DNA of 64,000 nt from Lathyrus oleraceus (taxonomy: Eukaryota > Streptophyta > Magnoliopsida > Fabales > Fabaceae), in NCBI RefSeq assembly GCF_024323335.1, contig NC_066581.1:460991197-461055196 (forward strand), read 5' to 3'. The notes beneath the pieces are model-generated. The model was given only the letters and a program-made list of their open reading frames with translations, ran no database searches and was not told the DNA's origin. A program made the translations under genes and the position numbers. Shown here in pieces: positions 34,727-47,779 of the stretch (its first letter is position 1; every line of letters begins with the position of its first letter).

Positions 34727-35306
34727 TTATGGACATAAATCCATTTTTAAATTCTTCAGAATGAAAACAAACCTATCTTTAACAAAGGGTATTGTAAAGA
34801 TATCAGCACATCGATGGTCTGTATAAATAAATTTTAAGTTTAAAATTCCCTTCTGAACATAGTCACGTATAAAGTGATGTTTAATCTCAATATGTTTAGC
34901 TCTAGAATGCAAAATGGGATTCTTAGAAAAAAAATAGTATAAGTATTATCACAGAGAATACGAATGTTACTCTCATACATCTGAAAATCTTCTAGTTGTC
35001 TTTTCATCCAGAGCACCTGAGTGCTGCATCCAGAAGCTGCAATGTATTCAACTTCAATAGTTGATAGTGTTATTGTTTATTTCCTCTTGTTGGACCATGA
35101 GATCAAGTTATCTCTCAGAAAATGATAGCTTGCAGAAATCCTTTTGCTTTCCAGTCAATCTCCAGCATAATCAGCATCACAATAACCCACTAGCTTGTAA
35201 TCTTTTGATTTTATATAACACAAGCCAAGTGTAATAATACCTTTCAAATACCTGAAGATCCTCTTAATAGATGTTGAGTGGGATCTAGGATCTGATTGGA
35301 AGCGAG
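34727..35306 (-). pseudogene. pol: C2 pol fragment: C-terminal RNase H
   Basis: Conceptual reading from 35306 leftwards shows GYCDADYAGD, NLISWSNKRK, STIEVEYIAAS, LCDN, NPILHSRAKHIEIKHHFIRD and ADIFT, ending at TAA 34727-34729. This is the C-terminal end of a copia polyprotein (RNase H). At least two in-frame stops and one frameshift near 34930 break it. The upstream part of pol is missing because G3 is inserted exactly here. Confidence 0.85.
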
Positions 35307-36820
35307 TGTGAGACCTCAATTTTTACCCTAAGATCCCTCATGCTATCTCATTATTTGCATTGGCTTTGGGATCACACCTTGGTATCCTCCTTACCCCTCC
35401 TTCATTGGGTTTGTATTGGGAGATATCACTAATCACTTTTGATTGTATCATACTTTGTTTTATTTGTTTACGAATCAAAATGCCAAAAATATGTCTAGTG
35501 TAGTTTCATTTCTTTTGTAGGTAGTGTGTGCATCCACTTGTGCCTTATCAAGCTCACATCTAGGGTTTGAGACCCTAAATGCAAGAGATCAATCAAGGAA
35601 GGGTTCACATTGGTTCTAAGTATCATATATTTATCCCCATGTTATTTAATTGTTATTTTGATCAAGAATTCATCAAGATTTTGAAGCTTATTTGCCTTGG
35701 AAGCCCTAATGCATCTGGGTATCTTGTGTGACTTCCTCAGCAAGTTTCTTCAGCAATTGGTCAAAGATATCAAGGGATACTTCCTTATACTTCATCTAAA
35801 GCATATATGATTCTCCATGATCCCCAAGGAGCAAAATAACTTCAAGTTTGCAAGTTGGTTTAAAGAGGTTGACCAGAGAAAGTCAATTGGTCAAGTCTAG
35901 GGTTTCCTAGACCCCATCTCCTACAAGTTTTGTCATATGAAAATGATTCCAAGAGAAAAGTTACTCTTTATGACATTACAAACAACTTTCATGTTGACAT
36001 CGAGAGCTAATGTTTCTTGGAAAGTCATTTTTTATGGTTAAAGATTATAGGTCATTTTGTCTGTACCCTAGATAGAAGGTCAACTTCCAAGGACCATAAC
36101 TTGCTCAATTTTTATGATATGAAGGAAATATAAACTTTCATGATCAATATTAAGATGACTTATCTAACTTTTATTCCTTGAGAAATGTCAAATTCTACTT
36201 ACAAGGGCATGTACTAAGAGGAAACATTATAGGTCATTTTGGGCCATCATCATTGAACAAGCAATTTTCCTCAACTTTTAAAATCCATAACTCCGTTATG
36301 CAAGATTCAAATGGTGTCAAATTTGTGACCAAATTGAATAGGATTGAAATAGCTACAACTTTTAAGAAGGAACTAAAGTCATTTTAAGCTCATATCAAAA
36401 GTTATTCAAGGTGGAAAATATGGTCATTCGACGTTTAACTTAGAAAATTTTCAACTATGTTTGATTATTCCAACTTCCACCTCAAAATTCATAATGATCC
36501 AAGCTACAAATGGAAATATTTGCAACAATAAAGTTTCTCCCCTTCATGTTAGCTTTCTAAAGAGTCCAAGATCATGACATTTGGATATTTTTGAGTGACT
36601 TGCGCATGGGTGTAATGCATGGCCCTAATTGGAATGTTTCATGATCATTTTTCATTTGACTAATGCGTGGTTTCATGTTATTGTTGCAGCATCATTTGAA
36701 CATGAATTTGGACATGTTTACATCATTTCATGGGCCTTGTACGCGCCCATGCAAGCATACAACCTCACATTGCTATTTTTGGCATTTGTTTGAAAGTGTG
36801 TGAAAAGCAATTGAATTGAC

Positions 36821-36828
36821 TATAAATA
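36821..36828 (+). promoter_or_regulatory. Probable TATA box of G3
   Basis: TATAAATA lies 1.5 kb into the LTR, at the same place as in the G1 LTRs. Confidence 0.58.
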
Positions 36829-38270
36829 CATTGCCCTTGTGCTCAGAATAAAGATCCATTTCGCCCCAACTTTGATCCTACAACTCTCCCACCCTCCATT
36901 GATAGGATAACCTTGAAGATTTCATTTGAAATCAAGCTTAAATTCCATTTCTGTTTTGGAATTGAAACTCCAAGGGTCTAAGCCATTTGATAATCCATTT
37001 CACTTCCTGCAAGTTGGTAGAAGCAAGCCAAGTCAAGTTGGAAGATAGATTGAGCTCAATTGCATCAAACCAAAGGTGATTTTTCATAATTTTCTCTTCT
37101 TAGATTCTCCCTCAACTCTCCACTATTTTGCTTGATCTTTGGTTGTCTAAAGACCTACCAATGTAGACAACAAGATTGAGTTACTTTGAGGTCTAAAGAC
37201 CTACAAAAAAATATGGGACTTTCACCAAAAATCTTTAAATATTTTCCTCTTCCATATTTTGAATTAAAATAACTTTTTTTGGATTAATTTCGATATTTTT
37301 TGTGAATTAAATGATTTTTGACTTGTTTTAAATATTTTTAAGTACTTCTGACTTTCCGAAAATTCTTAAATTTTTTGCCTAAGGTCCTTTGACATTGCTT
37401 GACCTAGGATAAATCCCTTGGCCATATATTTGGTGATTTGAAGGGATTTGAGGTTTTGTCCTTTTTAAAATGCATTTTATTCCATTTTTAATTTGATTTT
37501 TAATTGTTTAATTTTTTAAAGATATTATTGAGCCATTTGATTGAGTTTGTGATGTTTGACTTTCCGTTTGGCCTTGATCATGGTTGATTTGAACTTCCAT
37601 TTGAGCAATACTATTGAATTTAAGGGGTTAATGAAATGTACATTTCATCCCTCAAAATGAATGGATAGTATTGATTTGATGAAATTCCTCCTATGATCAA
37701 TTTGGGTTCCCATTTCCCTTTCCCTCTTCATCTTCATCCATCTTCTTCCCTAATCCATTCATTAACCAATGAATTCTCAAATGTCAAATGCTAGTTGATT
37801 CATCAATGACCTTGTGTCAGATGAATCAACATGAGCCTGATTGAGATAGGTCCATCCCACTTTATTTTTGTGTGTGGTATGTTTTAGGAGATTGGTTCTT
37901 TGTACCATGTCTCTAACATGCATTAACACCAATATATTTATTACCCGACCTCAAATAATTATGACTTCTACATAATTCCAATTACGATTGCTTAACATAG
38001 AGCTAAATTTGTCCCAAAAGGCATAGCATTCTTGTAAGTTAGATTGTAAGTCTCCCATTCTTCATGGCATTGTGTGAATATTTGACCTTTTTTTCTATTT
38101 ATGAGAGCTAATGGCATACTTGTTGATTTATCCAAGTTGGAGCCCTTCTCATGGATGATGTCTTAGTTCATGTCTTCATACTTGTGAATGAATGGTTGAG
38201 TATTCTCCAAAGAATGACTTACACAAATTGAACTCTTCACTAACATTTGACTAACTCACTTTATTATATT

Positions 38271-40233
38271 TGTCGCAACCTAAAAAATAGAGTGCGAAAA
38301 AACAACCGGCGAGGAAAGACAGAAGAGTCGCCACCGTGCGTTATTTATCCCAAAGGGGGGAAGGAAACGCTCGAAGTAAACCCTGAAAAAGGAAAGGAAA
38401 AGACAAGGTCTTGCAACCAAATCTTGGGTTCGGGGGCCGGTTATGCGAGGGGAAGGTATTAGCACCCCACGCATCCGTAGTACTCTACGGGATCCACGTT
38501 TGTTGTTTTTGTCTAAAGGGTGTGGGTTTATCTAATGCACCATCTACTAAAAAAAGGGTCAAAAGGGAATGACTCGCACGGATGTCGTATCCACTGCATA
38601 CGTATCTCATCTGAATATGAGAATCAGAGTCTTCGTAGCTTGGCTGCCTATGGGTTAGGGGGATGTGTGCTCGCTAAGACATCGCGTCTTATGCCTACGT
38701 ATCTCATCTGACTTGAGAATCAGAGCAAAACGTAGTTCGACTAACTACGGGGTTAAGGGTTATGGGTTATGGGTTGGGGTGAACGATGTTACTACGCAAT
38801 CTACCGGATGCTCGACCTTGGGAGACTTACTTGCCTGTAGTAGAAGGAGTACATGTTCTTAGGAGAAGAAAAATCAATGAAAGGTTTGTTTGAGTTTTAG
38901 GAACGCACATGCAAAAGGAGTCCTGGACGAGGGAGCCTGCATAAAGTAAAACACACGAAAACATTGCCTCCTATCGAGGTCTTCCAGCTAAGAAAGCAGT
39001 AAAATGCGGGAAAGATGTAAAAGTACCACACGGATGAGGATCCGAGGTAACAACAATTAAGGGAACGAGAAACCCAGAGATCCTTCCAAGCTAACACCAT
39101 CAAAGAAAGCCAGTCAGTACAGGTAATCGGAATAAACCTCCAGGGGGTATCCCACAAATAAAGTGGAAAACCACGCCATCTATCTCTGAAAGTGTCACGT
39201 GAGCCCTCACAAAAAACTCAACAAAAGGGTTAGAGCAACAGGATGGAGTCGAAAGAAAACAATGTCATGGTGAACATAAAATAGGTTAGAACAAACAGAA
39301 CAAAAAACAAATACTGTTACGTTCGCGACTGCTTCGCCTAGCGAAGGCTTAGCGAAGCTTCGCTACAGGCTCGCCTAGCGAAGGCCTGCGGGTTTGGGAT
39401 TCTTCCTTGATAACAGTTCGATCTCCATAATCCGAAACCCTGTGGTATCCATCTCAGAAACGAAACGATTAAACATTCAAAGTATTGTTTTATACATTCA
39501 TGCACATCTAAACCCGTGGGCAAAAACAAACGATACCTCATACATTCATAGGATTCAAATTGAGAGCGTAAGAGTAATGGGAATAAGGGCAAACCTGATC
39601 AGAGAGATCGATTGAAATCGAAGGGCACGGATGGGTTTGCAAAGCAATGCTTAGGGTTTTGCGGGAGATGGGGCGAAAAAGTGTGTGAGTCCGAGTGAAC
39701 TTTTCAGAGCTGTCTGGGGGTTGCTGCAGAGTAGTTCCTAGGTCTCCTTCTCTCAAGCTTTTTTCTCTTTTTCTCCAGCCAGGCTTTTCTCTACTGAAAC
39801 TTTAGTATTTATAGACTGATTTCGTGGGTGGTGGGCTCAAAATGAGGTCATCTCAAGCCAAAAACTTGTTGTTATTTTCTGAAACCGCGTGCTCTTCGCC
39901 TAGTAAAGGATTTGCTCGCCTAGCGAGCATGACATCGCTCTTTGCTAGGCGAACCAATCTGCTCGCCTAGCGAGCATGACAGCTCAGGAATGGATTTTTG
40001 CTCCTTCAAACTTGGCGTTTGACATGGTGAATAGACCCATTTGAACATGTTGGTAGTAGCTCAAGTCCTTTCCTTGCGTTGACCGATCACCCGGATAGAA
40101 ACCACGAAGTGTCTTGGATGATGTTCAAGCTTCTCGGACCTGATTCTGATTGACATGATGAAATGGAATATGACAATGCAAAATGACCTAAAAATGAATG
40201 CACGTATGAGGAGGGTAAATTTGAGGTGCTACA
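38271..40233 (-). mobile_element. Solo LTR related to the G2 family, minus strand
   Basis: This 1,963-bp unit is flanked by ATATT on both sides (38266-38270 and 40234-40238), a 5-bp target duplication. On the minus strand it starts TGTAGCACCTC and ends GGTTGCGACA, as the G2 LTR ends (56098). It shares the G2 signature region with CTATAAATACT followed by AAGTTTCAGTAGAG, the adjacent GGCGACTCT and the ATGCG hairpin. No internal region is present, so unequal recombination between two LTRs is likely. It is longer than the G2 LTR (1,620 bp) and carries clusters of TCGCCTAGCGA palindromes not seen there. Open frames inside are chance. Confidence 0.92.
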
Positions 40234-41633
40234 ATATTGCTTTACTTTCAATTCATTTTCTTAATGAAATTTAAATTTTAGTACCTTTATCATTCATTGC
40301 CATTTACATTTCATTCAAGATGTTTATGTTTCAATCATTTTCAATTTGCTCACTTGAGCCATATCATTTGTGCTTATTGTGTGCTTTTGACTTTGTTCTG
40401 TTTGTGGTCTTAGGACCTTAAAATACTTAATAAAAACAAAATCCTTAAAAAATATCTTGGTGGACTGATGGACTTGATCTGAACTTTTGGACTTAGAATA
40501 GGCAACCTCCCCATGCTTTGAGGACTTGGCCAATGCCACTATTTGAGACTGAGCTATCCTTGACTGTGCCTTTCATTTGATACAAACCTTGAGTGCCCTT
40601 GGTTCATCTGTTATTTTGTCTCTATTCTTAAGTTGTTATTTTGATCTTGTTGTTTATATCTGATGATTGTTTATATGAGTTTGCCACAAGGAATATTTCA
40701 TCTTATACATTTTGAAGACATTGAAGACTGCTTGTTATTGGAGTGCTTGCTTGGATGTTATGTATATCTTTATTTGATGCCTTGGTCTTAATATTAATTG
40801 CTTGGATATTACTTATGCTTGTTGCTTGCTTAAAAGTCCATAGGAAATAGGTTTCTATATGACATTCTTGTGTTGTGGATTGCTTCCCATTTGTCAGATC
40901 TTTTCAACTCTTAACTTTTAATTTCTGTCTAGGGTAGTCCCTTCATCTCCTCCCACTTCTTTAGGTTCAAAATCTCTCCCTCATTTCAAAACCTTCTTTG
41001 TTTGTGTTTTCAACTTAGACTTGTTTTAATGAGTAAAAACTTTGGCATTATGCCATTGAATTTTCCAAACTTTTTCTTAAATCAAACTTGTAAATAAACT
41101 TAACCATATTGACTTTAATTTCAAAAGACAAAAAGAACTAACAATCTCATTCAAGTTTTTGGCCTTTTGTGCCCTCTTTCTTTTAAAATTTTGATAAAAC
41201 CAATTCACCAACATCTTTGAAATTTTTACCACGAACTACGGGGTTTTGATCCCTCATTTTTATGTTAGTACGTAGGCATATAACTGAAGCTCTTGTTAGA
41301 CACAATATAATTAATGAATTCTTTTTCTCATCCCCTCACTCATTTTTTTCTCAAACTTCTTTTCAGCTAAAATACTTGCACATAAAAAAGGGCTCCCTAA
41401 GAGTACCTAGGATACTTTGGGTGCTAATACTTTCCCTTTGTGTAACCAACCCCCTTACCTGTAATCTCCGACATTTTAATAGTTTTGATTTGAAAACGTC
41501 TTATCTCTGGGTTTGTTTGTGCTTTTTTCCCTTTTCCTTTGGAAACAATAAAAGCGCGATGGCGACTCTGGTTTTATCGACGTCGAGTTAATCGATAGCT
41601 CGATGGTCATGAATTTACCGCTACAGAAAAAAG

Positions 41634-41651
41634 TGGCAACTCTGCTAGGGA
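41634..41651 (+). other. G3 primer binding site (tRNA-Arg type, two changes)
   Basis: TGGCAACTCTGCTAGGGA follows the LTR end by eight bases. It differs at two positions from the G1 PBS. Confidence 0.8.
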
Positions 41652-42495
41652 GTAGTCCTCAGTGGGTTTAGTCTACTTTTGTGTGTGTATATATTTGTAT
41701 ATTTGATGTTTGTTTGTATATACTATTTGTGTGATACTCTTTCTATTGTGCTTGGTGATCTCTGTATGGTGAGGTAAGTTCTAACCCGAACTTGAGTGCA
41801 ATCTAAGATGGAGGATGGTATAGTCATGTTGGTTTTGAAGGAGTAGTCCTGAAAGAGTTAGCATGAGATCCCCTACTCAGTGGAGACCTCTTTAGAGTTA
41901 CTGATGTCACACAAGTAAGTTGTGGATATGCATTAATTTCTCTAATTTGGGGGTCTGAGAAGCTAAGGACTGTAGAAAATTTAACCCAACTTGGCCTATT
42001 TTAGGATGTAGTGCGGAGACTGTTCAAGTGTAGACTTGATAACAGTTGTTACACGATACTAAACTCAGACGAGTTTCTCTTGAGAATACTATGGGTTGAT
42101 GAGTCAGTCATCATAACCTATAGTATCCGATAGATGGGATTACGACTCTAGGAACTTTTTAGAACATGACCTACAAGTTTTTTATCCTTAGTACACTCCT
42201 TTGGGATGGTTCTTAACCCGACTCCATGCTCGTGACTCACAACAAACCCTTTGATTCTTGGTTGATCCGATCAGTGTCGTCAATATCAATGGAACTTGGG
42301 TGTTGATAAGGTGAAAACCATAATCCACCAAAATGGATGATTGATCTTGATGATGACTTAATCCATCCCTTGACCTTTATTTGTGTTTTTCTTGTGTGTG
42401 ATTGTTGCATTCATGCATACATGTGCATCATAACATTCATCACATAAAATAAATTTCAAGGAAACTATGGTCGTATTTGAAAATATTCTCATATC
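41652..42495 (+). other. G3 leader between PBS and ORF1
   Basis: Non-coding and homologous to 23064-23909 (G1) and to the start of the G2 leader. Imperfect inverted arms (about 42275-42288 and 42340-42356) surround the most conserved block. Confidence 0.75.
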
Positions 42496-43993
42496 ATGGA
42501 TTATGGACGAAGAAACACTAAAAAGTACAGTTTCAGATGTCCTGACTTGAAAGAGTTAAGGAAGCTATCATCCTTTATATTAAATCCCTTGGATTTCAAG
42601 CAACGTCATGGGAAGCTTTTATCCATATTGTCTACTGATATGGTTGAAGGACTTTTGAGTGTCTTGGTGCAGTTCTATGATCCTTTTTACCGGTGCTTCA
42701 CTTTTCCTGATTATCAGCTTGTGCCCACGTTAGAAGAGTATGCCCATCTCTTGGGTATGCTCGTATCTAACAAGATACCTTTCAGTGGATTGGAGGAGAT
42801 CCCGAGATCTCAAGTCATAGCCGAAGCTCTTCAATTGAAGAAATTTGAGATTGATGCCAACATGGTGAAGAAATGAGGGATTCTAGGCTTGACATCTGAG
42901 TTTCTCATTGGTATAGCTACTTCTTTTGCTCAAGCCGGTAGCATGGACGCTTTTTAAGCTATCTTTGTCTTGCTCATTTATGGTTTAGCTTTGTTCCCTA
43001 ACATTGACAGTTTCATTAATGTTAACGCCATTAGAATATTTTTAATTGGGAATCCTTATCTGACTTTGTTGGGTGGCACATATTTCCCTTTGCAATTAAG
43101 GAATTCTAAGGGTGCTGGAACCGTTGTGTACTGTGTTCCTCTTCTGTACAAGTGGATTATTTCGCACGTGCCTCAGACGCCTGCTTTCTTAGAGAACCGA
43201 CAATGTCTACGGTGGTCCCATAGACTTATATCTCTCACTAATGATGATATTGTTTGGTATGATTCTGCTTTGGATGGCTTGGATATTATTGACAATTGTG
43301 GTGAGTTCTCCAATGTGCCTCTCATTAGTACACAAGGAGGAATCAACTATAACTCTGTTTTGGCCCTTCGTCACTTGGGTTCCCTTGAGAGATAAGCCTA
43401 ATAACATTCAGTTAGAGGGTCTATTCTATCAAGAGGGTAAAGATCCCCAAAATCTGAAGAGTAGGATGATGCATGCTTGAAACAATGTCCATAGGAAGGG
43501 TAGTGCCGAGCTTGGTCCATGCAACTGTGTAGCTTTGGAAGCTTACACTATTTGGGTGAAGAAGAGAGATTTGGAGCTCAAGATGCCTTATGCTTGAGAG
43601 AGACCTGTGTCTGTGGTTATGGTTGAGCCATTAACTCTCCCTAACCAAGATGTAGAGGAGTTGGAAGATGCACTTCCCAAGATGAAGCAAGAGAGAGATC
43701 TTTGGGAAGAGCGGTTCCATGCCTTGAACCGCAAGCATGTGGAGTTACAACTTGATTCGAAGGACAAGAATGCACTTATTGAGGTTCTCGAAGAGCGTGT
43801 AGTGAAGAGATAGAAAGAGCCAGATGATTTATTTTCCTCTAGCATGCCTTAGCCTTCCGGTGCTTGAAAGAAGATTGTTGATCGGCTTGTCCTTAGAAGG
43901 ATCAGATGCAGACAACTTTTGAGTTAGAGATTCAACGCATATGAAGGAAGTACACTCCCTTGGCTAGTTCAGTTGCCAGGGATCCTTAGGATG
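42496..43993 (+). pseudogene. G3 ORF1 protein (Ogre ORF1), broken
   Basis: The ATG at 42496 starts MDYGRRNTKKYSFRCPDLKE. The frame holds FYDPFYRCFTFPDYQLVPTL and LEEIPRSQ, the same protein as G1 ORF1. In-frame stops occur near 42873 and 42955, and the frame is lost after about 43395. Homology resumes in another frame at 43607 (EPLTLPNQDVEELEDAL), a Lys/Glu-rich coiled coil, with further stops. It resembles plant-mobile-domain-type proteins. Ogre ORF1 has no known function. Confidence 0.82.
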
Positions 43994-44230
43994 ATAGTTT
44001 TCTTTTCTCTTTGTATTTATATTTTGGTTTCTAAAATTGTACTCAGTGTAATCCTTCCAAATTTTATCAATAAAAAGAGATTTTATGGTCAATTGAATTG
44101 TTATTATTGTTGATTACTATTATTAATTGAAAATATTCGCAAATAAGACTTTGTGTGTTCCTTGGAATTAAAAAAAATAAAAAAAATTGCATTCCATGCA
44201 TCATTTACATAACAGGTTTTCTACAGCCAG

Positions 44231-47200
44231 ATGTCTTATTTATTCTTCTTTTGTGTATTAGTCAAGCTGACTCATCACTATAACACTCGAGCTAATTACC
44301 AGAGAAGAATGAAGCATCTTGAACAAGAGAAGACAGAGCTTAAGGATAAGATTTCCAAACTTACTGCTTTGATGGAGTCTTTGATTTCCGCTCAAAATCA
44401 ATCATCTCCGCCTCCTACAACTCCTCCTCCTCAAAGGACTGTGATTTCTGAGATTGCTTCAATGTTTGTACCTGTTGTTGCTGTTAGGTAGTCTGTGCCA
44501 ACGATGCCTCCTGGATTCCCATTGGGAATGCCGCTAAACTTTGTGCCTTAAGGGTATGCTCCAACATTTACTTCTATGCAGAAATCTAGCCTGGTCCTGT
44601 CTGTTCCTCCTCCCATTGTGCATACGTTTCCCCGTGTTGAGGAAACCATCTATCACTCTGAGCCGTCTGAAGGCCCCGATGATTATGAGAAGATGGACGA
44701 GATGAAAGACCAATTCCTTGAGCTGTGAAAGGAATTGAAGACCTTAAAGAGGAAGGATCTGTTTGGTAAAAGTGCCACTCAACTGCGTTTGGTGCCCAAC
44801 GTCAATATCCAAGTGAAGTTCAAGGTCCTAGACTTTGAAAAATATAAGGGGAATACCTGCCCTCTGAGTCATCTTGTCATGTATGCTCGTAAGATGTCTA
44901 CTCAGACAGACAACGATCAACTACTCATCCATTACATCCAGGACAGTATAACTGGTGCTGCACTCAGATGGTATATGCACTTGGACAACGCTAATGTTCG
45001 TGCTTTTAATGACTTGGGCGAGGCTTTCATCAAGCAATATAAGTATAATGTTGACATGGATCCCGATCGGGATCAATTGCGATCGATGTCCCAGAAAGAT
45101 AAAGAGACATTCAAGGAGTACACCCAAAGATGTAGAGAGCTTGATGCTCAAATTAGCCCACCCTTGGAGGAGAAAGAGATGACCAAGATCTTTTTGAAGA
45201 CTCTGAGTTTATTTTATTATGAACGCATGATTTCTAGTGCTCCTAATGATTTCACCGAAATGGTGAACATGGGGATGCGGTTGGAAGAAGGTGTCAAAGA
45301 GGGACGGTTATCCAAAGATGAAGCGTCTTCAAGCAAGAAATATGGTGATAGTTTCTCCAAAAGGAAGGAAAGGGAAGCCAATGCACAATTTATGGGGAAG
45401 CAGAGGAGGCATCTTGTGAGGAAGAATTCCCAGTCTCGTCAACATCATCATTAGGTATCATCAGTAATTCCGGTATTTACTAATAATCTAGAAAAACAAT
45501 CAGTTCCCATTCAACAACAACATCAGCAACAACCACAACAGTGTACCAGCTACAACAACAACAATCATCATCATAATTTTGAGAGGAAGAAGGTCTCTTT
45601 TGACCCTATTCCAATGACTTATGCAGAATTGTATCCTTCTTTGGTTGTCAAGAATCTGATTCAACCAAGGAATCCCCCACATAATCCTGAACCATTGCCA
45701 TGGTGGTTCAAGCCTGACTTGCACTACACTTTTCATCAGGGAGCTCATGGCCATGATATTGAAAACTACTATCCTTTGGAGTATGAGGTTCAAAAGCTGA
45801 TTAAGAGTGGTATGGTGTCCTTTGAGGACCTAGCACCTAATGTCAAAGCAAATCCATTGCCTGCATATAGAAATGCTTCTGTGAACATGATAGATGGCTG
45901 TCCTGGGAATTTCAGGGTTTTTGATGTTCGTCATGTTCATCATTCATTGGTGGAGATTCATAGGGATTTCTGCTTCGTTAGTGACTGTGAACATGACCAT
46001 GATGGTTGTGTTATCTGTAGTGTCAACCCTCGAGGACATGTAATTGTCAAGAGGGATATTCAGAAACTAATGGATGAAAGTGTTATTAAAATTAAACAAT
46101 CCAGGTATGCGGGGAATGATGTAAATGTTATTGTGCCAGTATTCAAGACCCCCGAGCGGGTAATTATTCAGTTTGATAGCAACTAGAATATTAACAAATC
46201 AGTATCGCCATTGGTAATTATTCAGTTTGATAGCAACTAGAATATTAAGAGGGATATTAACAGATAAGTATAATGCCACCATGATTGAAAATGGGGAAAA
46301 GGTTCCTCTTCCTGCTGCAAATTCAGTGGTAAGCATTACAGATATAGTGAAGGTGACCCGTAGTGGTCGTGTGTTTGGCCCTGTATCTCCTAGAGTTATG
46401 GAAGATGTTTTTATGGGTAAGAAGGTAGATGTTCCTGCAGTTGATCCAGTTAATACTCCAACTTGTCAGTCTAGTGAATCCAGCGGGTTGAAGATTAATG
46501 ATGATGATGAGGTACTTCATTTAATCAAGAAAAGTGAGTTCAACATTGTGGAGCAGCTACTCTAAACACCATCAAAGATTTCTGTGTTATCGTTATTGAT
46601 GAACTTCGAAGCGCATAGAGAGGATTTGAAGAAAGTGTTAGAGCAAGCTTATGTAGAGCATGATGTTGATGTGGATCAGTTCAACCACATTGTTGCCAAC
46701 ATTACTTCATGTAATAACTTGGCACTCCACATTTCAATGAATTGCAATGAGGACTCTCTGGCCAATGTGTTGGTTGATACTGGTTCAACATTGAATGTGT
46801 TTCCCAAGTCAACTTTAGCAAGATTGTCTTATCAAGGTGCCCCTATGAGGTACAGTGGCATGGTGGTAAAAGCGTTTGACGGTTCTCGAAAAACTGTCAT
46901 TGGAGAGGTGGACCTTCCAGTTAAGATAGGTCCCGAGTGACTTTCAAATTACTTTTCAAGTGATAGACATTCACCCGGCCTACAACTGTTTGCTGGGAAG
47001 ACCATGGATCCATGAAGTTGAGGCTGTGACATTTACTCTGCATCATAAGCTGAAATTTGTTAAGAACGGCAAGCTCGTCGTTGTTGGTGGGGAGAAAGCG
47101 CTTTTAGTGAGCCATTTGTCATCCTTCACCTATGTGGAAGCTGAAGAGGAAGTTGAAACACCGTTCCAAGCTTTGTCTGTTGCTAAGCAATTGAAGAAGA

Positions 47201-47521
47201 CTAGGGAATCCTTGTCTTCTCTGAAGGATGCAAGAGAGGTTGTTCAGTTTGGCAGCACCGATAAGCGGGGTCGTGTTGTAGAAGTTGTTGAAAACAAGAA
47301 CATAGATGAGCTAGGATTTAAGCAAGGGTCGTTCAACAACAGTGTCAAGGCTATGCAAGAAGTTTTCCACAGTGGAGGGTTCATTCACAAGGATGATCAA
47401 CACTCAACTGCAATTATTGAAGACAATGATGAAGACGAAGCTTCTGCCAACTTTGTTACGCATGGACAGACTTGCAACAATATGTTACCGTTGATATTCC
47501 TGTTGTTGTGCATCGTTCAAA
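44231..47521 (+). pseudogene. gag: G3 gag-protease, broken
   Basis: One frame from 44231 to 46186 encodes Gag with in-frame stops at 44489, 44549, 44726 and 45452. It shows a coiled-coil start (KHLEQEKTELKDKISKL), the capsid-like region (FEKYKGNTCPLSHLVMYARK) and a knuckle remnant in which both cysteines are now Tyr (HYTFHQGAHGHDIENYY). A local duplication at 46162-46247 follows. The protease part at 46584-46940 keeps VLVDTGSTLNVFP, with the D-T-G at 46776-46784, unlike G1, where it is D-I-G. Frameshifts lie near 46940 and 47480. The last codons meet the intron donor at 47522. Confidence 0.88.
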
Positions 47522-47779
47522 GTAATTTGTTTTATTGTTTAAAGAAAAATCCTTCTCCTATGCCTAAGGGAGAAGTGAAACATTGTGGGGAATTTCAATA
47601 TTATCATCAATAAAAATACAATTTTATACATCCACATCTATGATGTTTATTTTTCTTTTTGCTTTTCTGAAAATGGTAATCGCAAAAAACATAAATAAGG
47701 AATAATTTTGTTCCCATATCTGCATAATGTTTCTTTGCACTCCATTTCTCTAAAATCAAAATATCAAATCATTATGCAG
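47522..47779 (+). other. G3 Ogre-type intron
   Basis: 258 nt, donor GTAATTTG, acceptor ATTATGCAG followed by GTTGGTTC. As in G1 and G2, the donor GTAA supplies the TAA that ends the gag-pro frame. Confidence 0.83.

Larger units (their letters stand above)
29741..35306 (-). mobile_element. C2: Sirevirus (Ty1/copia) remnant, 3' part only
   Basis: Reading on the minus strand from 35306: the end of RNase H, a spacer, an env-like gene, a region with polypurine tracts, and an LTR of 1,237 bp. The element is cut at 35306, inside pol, by the start of the G3 LTR. Its 5' half should lie beyond the right end of the nested block, outside the window. The presence of an env-like gene and the tract AAAAAGGGGGAGAT support Sirevirus (SIRE/Maximus-like). 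It is a different subfamily from C1, with unrelated LTRs. Confidence 0.87.
35307..41625 (+). repeat. G3 5' LTR, split by a solo LTR
   Basis: It runs from TGTGAGACC (35307) to CCGCTACA (41625) and is interrupted by 38271-40233. Without the insert and one copy of its target duplication it is about 4.35 kb. It is the reverse complement of the G1-type LTRs in sequence order. A TATA-like TATAAATA is at 36821-36828, and a hairpin with an AGTA loop at 41396-41411. The open frames at 36178-36387 and 41262-41591 are chance. Confidence 0.87.

Noticed and set aside
41262..41591. 109-codon frame near the end of the G3 LTR
   Set aside because: Lies in the U5 part of the LTR; equivalents at 50451-50645 and elsewhere are differently broken, so no selection for coding.
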